Source: CAWINH01 sp963837425 (GTDB taxonomy: Bacteria > Chloroflexota > Limnocylindria > QHBO01). Taken from it: DNA of 64,000 nt. The stretch lies in NCBI GenBank assembly GCA_963837425.1, contig CAWINH010000009.1:79113-143112 (forward strand), in the 5' to 3' direction. A model generated the notes under the pieces. That model did no database searches and was not told the DNA's origin. It was given only the letters and a program-made list of their open reading frames with translations. Of the stretch, positions 61,872 through 64,000 are shown piece after piece; position 1 is the stretch's first letter; the number at the start of each line of letters is the position of its first letter. A program made the translations under genes and the position numbers.

Positions 61872-62695
61872 CCCACACCGCCCTCGGCGGCCAACCGCTC
61901 GGCGCTGTGGCCGTGGCCCCCCTCGCCCGCGCGGAGCGCTTCGCGCACCGCGGTGATCAGCTCGAAGTAGCGGCGCTGCTCGCGAGTCTCCACGCTGCGC
62001 GGCCGCGTCAGGTCGACCTCGACGTGGTGCGTGATGCGGCCCGGGCGGGCGCTCATCACCGCGACGCGGCTGGAGAGGAAGACCGCCTCCGGGATCGAAT
62101 GGGTCACGAAGACGATCGTGATCCCGGTCCGCTGCCAGATGCTGAGGACCTCCGAGTTCATCCGCTCGCGGGTCATTTCGTCGAGCGCGCCGAACGGCTC
62201 GTCCATGAGCAGGAGGGACGGCGAGAAGGCGAGCGCCCGCGCGATCGCGACCCGCTGCTGCATGCCCCCCGAGAGCTGATAGGGGTGATGCCGCCGGAAG
62301 TCGGTGAGCTCCACGAGCGCGAGCATCTCGCTGATGCGCTCCTCCCGCTCGGCGCGCCCCATCCCCTGCAGCTCGAGCGGCAGCCGGACGTTCTCCTCGA
62401 CTGTGCGCCAGTCGAAGAGCACCGGTGCCTGGAAGACGATCCCGTAGTCGCGGTCGACCCGCGCCCGGCCGGCGGGCTTGCCGTTCACCGTGATCGACCC
62501 TGCGCTCGGCTGGGTCAGGTCGCCGATGAGCCGCAGGAGCGTGCTCTTGCCGCACCCCGAGGGCCCGATCAGGCTCACGAACTCGCCGCGCCGGATCTCG
62601 AGGTCGATTCCCGACAGCGCGGTCGTGACCGTTTCGCCGAGGGCGAAGACCTTGTCGACGCCGCTGACGCGGACGACGGGCTCCTGGTCGCTCAC
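61868..62695 (-). CDS. ABC transporter ATPase (SsuB/TauB/ThiZ-type)
   Basis: 275 residues. Walker A GPSGCGKST, Q-loop, signature LSGGMQQRVAIARAL, Walker B LLLMDEPFGALD and H-loop VTHS are intact. It energises the NMT1-type importer. Start GTG 62695; the upstream permease ends 10 nt before. Confidence 0.94.
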   Translation of the reverse strand: MSDQEPVVRVSGVDKVFALGETVTTALSGIDLEIRRGEFVSLIGPSGCGKSTLLRLIGDLTQPSAGSITVNGKPAGRARVDRDYGIVFQAPVLFDWRTVEENVRLPLELQGMGRAEREERISEMLALVELTDFRRHHPYQLSGGMQQRVAIARALAFSPSLLLMDEPFGALDEMTRERMNSEVLSIWQRTGITIVFVTHSIPEAVFLSSRVAVMSARPGRITHHVEVDLTRPRSVETREQRRYFELITAVREALRAGEGGHGHSAERLAAEGGVG

Positions 62696-62705
62696 CGTAT
62701 GCGCC

Positions 62706-63585
62706 TCATCCGGCCACCGCGGCGTCCGGGCGGTGGCGAAGCGTCAGCAGCTCCGTCATCCGTATCAGCGCAAAGAAGGCGATCCCCAGCAGCGCGGTCA
62801 CGCCGATCGCGGCCCACAGCTTCTCCGGTCCGGAGATGTACTGGTTGTTGAAGTTGATGAGCGCGCGCCCCAGGCCGTCGGGGATCCCGCCCGGCCCCTC
62901 CCCGATGATCGCGCCCACGACGCTTGCGGTGGCGCTGATCTTCAGCGCGGTGAAGAGGTAGGGGAGCGAGGCCGGCATCCGCACCTTCCACAGCGTCGAC
63001 CAGCGCGACGCTGCGTATGAGCGCATCAGCTCGAGCGCGCGCGGGTCCGGCGCGCGCAGCCCGCGGATCATGGCGATCGTGACCGGGAAGAAGGTGAGAT
63101 AGGTGGCGATGATCACGACGCTCGTCACGCTCTGGCCGAAGGCGAAGACAATCATCGGCGCCAGGGCCACGATGGGGATCGTCTGGCTGGCGATGACGTA
63201 GGGCACAGCGCCCGCTCGAGGACGAGCACATGGACGAAGAGTCGCCAGCGCCAGCCGAGCAAGACCCCGGCCCCGAAGCCAAGCGCCGCCTCGCGCCAGG
63301 TGTAGAAAGCTGCGCCCACCAGGAACTGCCCGAGGGAGTCGCCGCGGCCGCGCTGCACGGGGCGGCCAGGGCTCCAACGATGTCCCAGACGTGCGGAGGT
63401 TCAGGTCGCTCGCGAACCAGATGTCGAGCGGGGGTCGCCACTCCCACGTGCCGAGCCGCCAGGGTCCCCGCCCAGGAACTTCGACCCCTCCCAGAGGAGG
63501 AGGATGAGGGCAAGGAATGCCAGGAAGACGGCGACGCCCCGGCCGGGGCCAGCCGCCCCCGGGTCACGTGGAAGGCTGCGGCCAT
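62706..63585 (-). pseudogene. ABC transporter permease gene broken by multiple base losses
   Basis: The C-terminal half (62706 to about 63195) reads cleanly and contains RGLRAPDPRALELMRSYAASRWSTLWKVRMP, the EAA loop. The N-terminal half is recognisable only by jumping frames: VAVFLAFLALILLLWEGSKFLGG near 63500, DIWFASDLNL near 63420, SLGQFLVGAAFYTWREAALGFGAGVLLG near 63310 and LERAL near 63205. At least five one- or two-base losses separate these blocks. Because an intact partner gene and ATPase are next door, a sequence error is at least as likely as true decay. Confidence 0.75.
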
Positions 63586-64000
63586 CCTCGTCGACCGCAT
63601 CGGTCACCTCCAGGGCGGCGTCGATGATGGCGAACGCCTCGGCATTGCTCCTCGGTGATGCACAGCGGGGGTTCGTGAAGAAGCTGTCCCAGTGCTGCGT
63701 CATGGCGAGCCCATCGGCCTTGAATCGCGCGTCGAGCGCGGCCATCTCGGGGGAGCTGGCATTGAACGGCGCCATGGGCTGACGGGTGGTTCGGTTGCGG
63801 ATGAGCCCGACGATCCCGAACAGGCCAATGCTCCGGGTGGTGCCGACGCTCGGTGCTTCGCGGCCAGGTCGGCATGGTGCCGGGCCATGACCGGGCCGAG
63901 CCGGGCGGCATTTCCCACGAGGTCGTCGTCGCGCAGGACGTTGATGGCGGCGATGGCGGCGGCGCACGCCACTGGATGTGACGAGTAGGTCAGTCCGCCC
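63586..64000 (-). pseudogene. Class III aminotransferase, C-terminal part, frame broken
   Basis: Reading right to left across frames: GLTYSSHPVACAAAIAAINVLRDDDLV, then SVGTTRSIGLFGIVGLIRNR, MAPFNASSPEMAALDARFKADGL, WDSFFTNP, PLCITEEQ and AEAFAIIDAALEVTD. These are the family's C-terminal blocks (PLP-dependent, omega-amino acid/acetylornithine group). The gene runs off the right edge and its catalytic Lys is outside. A lost C near 63865 and three lost bases in 63647-63675 break it. It starts the operon of the ABC importer, suggesting the importer's solute is an amine or amino acid. Confidence 0.7.

Overview
This 64 kb window is very GC-rich and gene-dense, with third-codon-position GC that produces long antisense shadow frames. 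It looks like the chromosome of a free-living aerobic or facultative bacterium that scavenges trace gases. The gene mix suggests Chloroflexota (Limnocylindria/Ellin6529-like) or a deep Actinobacteriota-type lineage: form I CO dehydrogenase, a group 3b [NiFe] hydrogenase, phosphoketolase, split three-gene transhydrogenase and several cyclase-STAND-TPR proteins. That placement is inference, because no rRNA or other marker gene is present. I saw no tRNA, CRISPR array, transposase, integrase or prophage.

Layout. 0-4.6 kb: group 3b [NiFe] hydrogenase operon with fused diaphorase beta/gamma subunits, small subunit, large subunit and maturation protease. 4.6-8.1 kb: phosphoketolase and acetate kinase. 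8.1-9.1 kb: two small accessory genes. 9.2-12.3 kb: sulfur-trafficking operon (ArsR, DsrE, TusA, DsrE2, TusA, SQR-like flavoprotein) closed by a 12-bp hairpin. 12.4-16.7 kb: P-type cation ATPase, DinB-like protein, proline racemase-family enzyme. 16.7-19.3 kb: cyclase-STAND-TPR protein. 19.5-24.3 kb: form I CO dehydrogenase coxMSL (AYRCSFR active-site loop) plus an XdhC-YHS fusion. 31.7-24.2 kb on the minus strand: form II molybdenum hydroxylase coxSLM (AYRGAGR) followed by coxD, coxE, xdhC and coxG, convergent with the form I genes. 31.8-37.6 kb: a third XdhC protein, a large zinc-ribbon/cyclase/ATPase and moaA.

37.7-46.5 kb: FAD-linked 2-hydroxyacid dehydrogenase, glucose-6-phosphate dehydrogenase, pyridine nucleotide-disulfide oxidoreductase, a four-copy 51-bp hairpin repeat, a GH63-like glycosidase, a DUF4395 membrane protein, imidazolonepropionase and an EamA exporter. 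46.5-52 kb: a second cyclase-STAND-TPR protein and a NatAB-type ABC exporter coupled to a macrodomain protein. 52-56.2 kb: pntAA-pntAB-pntB with a structured leader, duplicated sequence behind pntB, and a HAD hydrolase behind a minigene. 56.2-59.8 kb: Kef-type antiporter, CBS protein and ion-transporter-superfamily permease. 59.9-64 kb: an NMT1-type ABC importer and a class III aminotransferase fragment. Beyond about 63.18 kb the sequence carries a cluster of base losses that breaks both the upstream permease and the aminotransferase, probably a sequence-quality problem.

How it fits together: hydrogenase and CO dehydrogenases supply electrons from H2 and CO. Transhydrogenase and the NAD(P)-linked hydrogenase balance NADH and NADPH. 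G6PDH and phosphoketolase/acetate kinase form a pentose-phosphate to acetyl-phosphate to ATP route. MoaA makes the molybdopterin needed by the two Mo enzymes. Several genes have a -10-like hexamer only 6-10 nt before the start codon, suggesting leaderless mRNAs.
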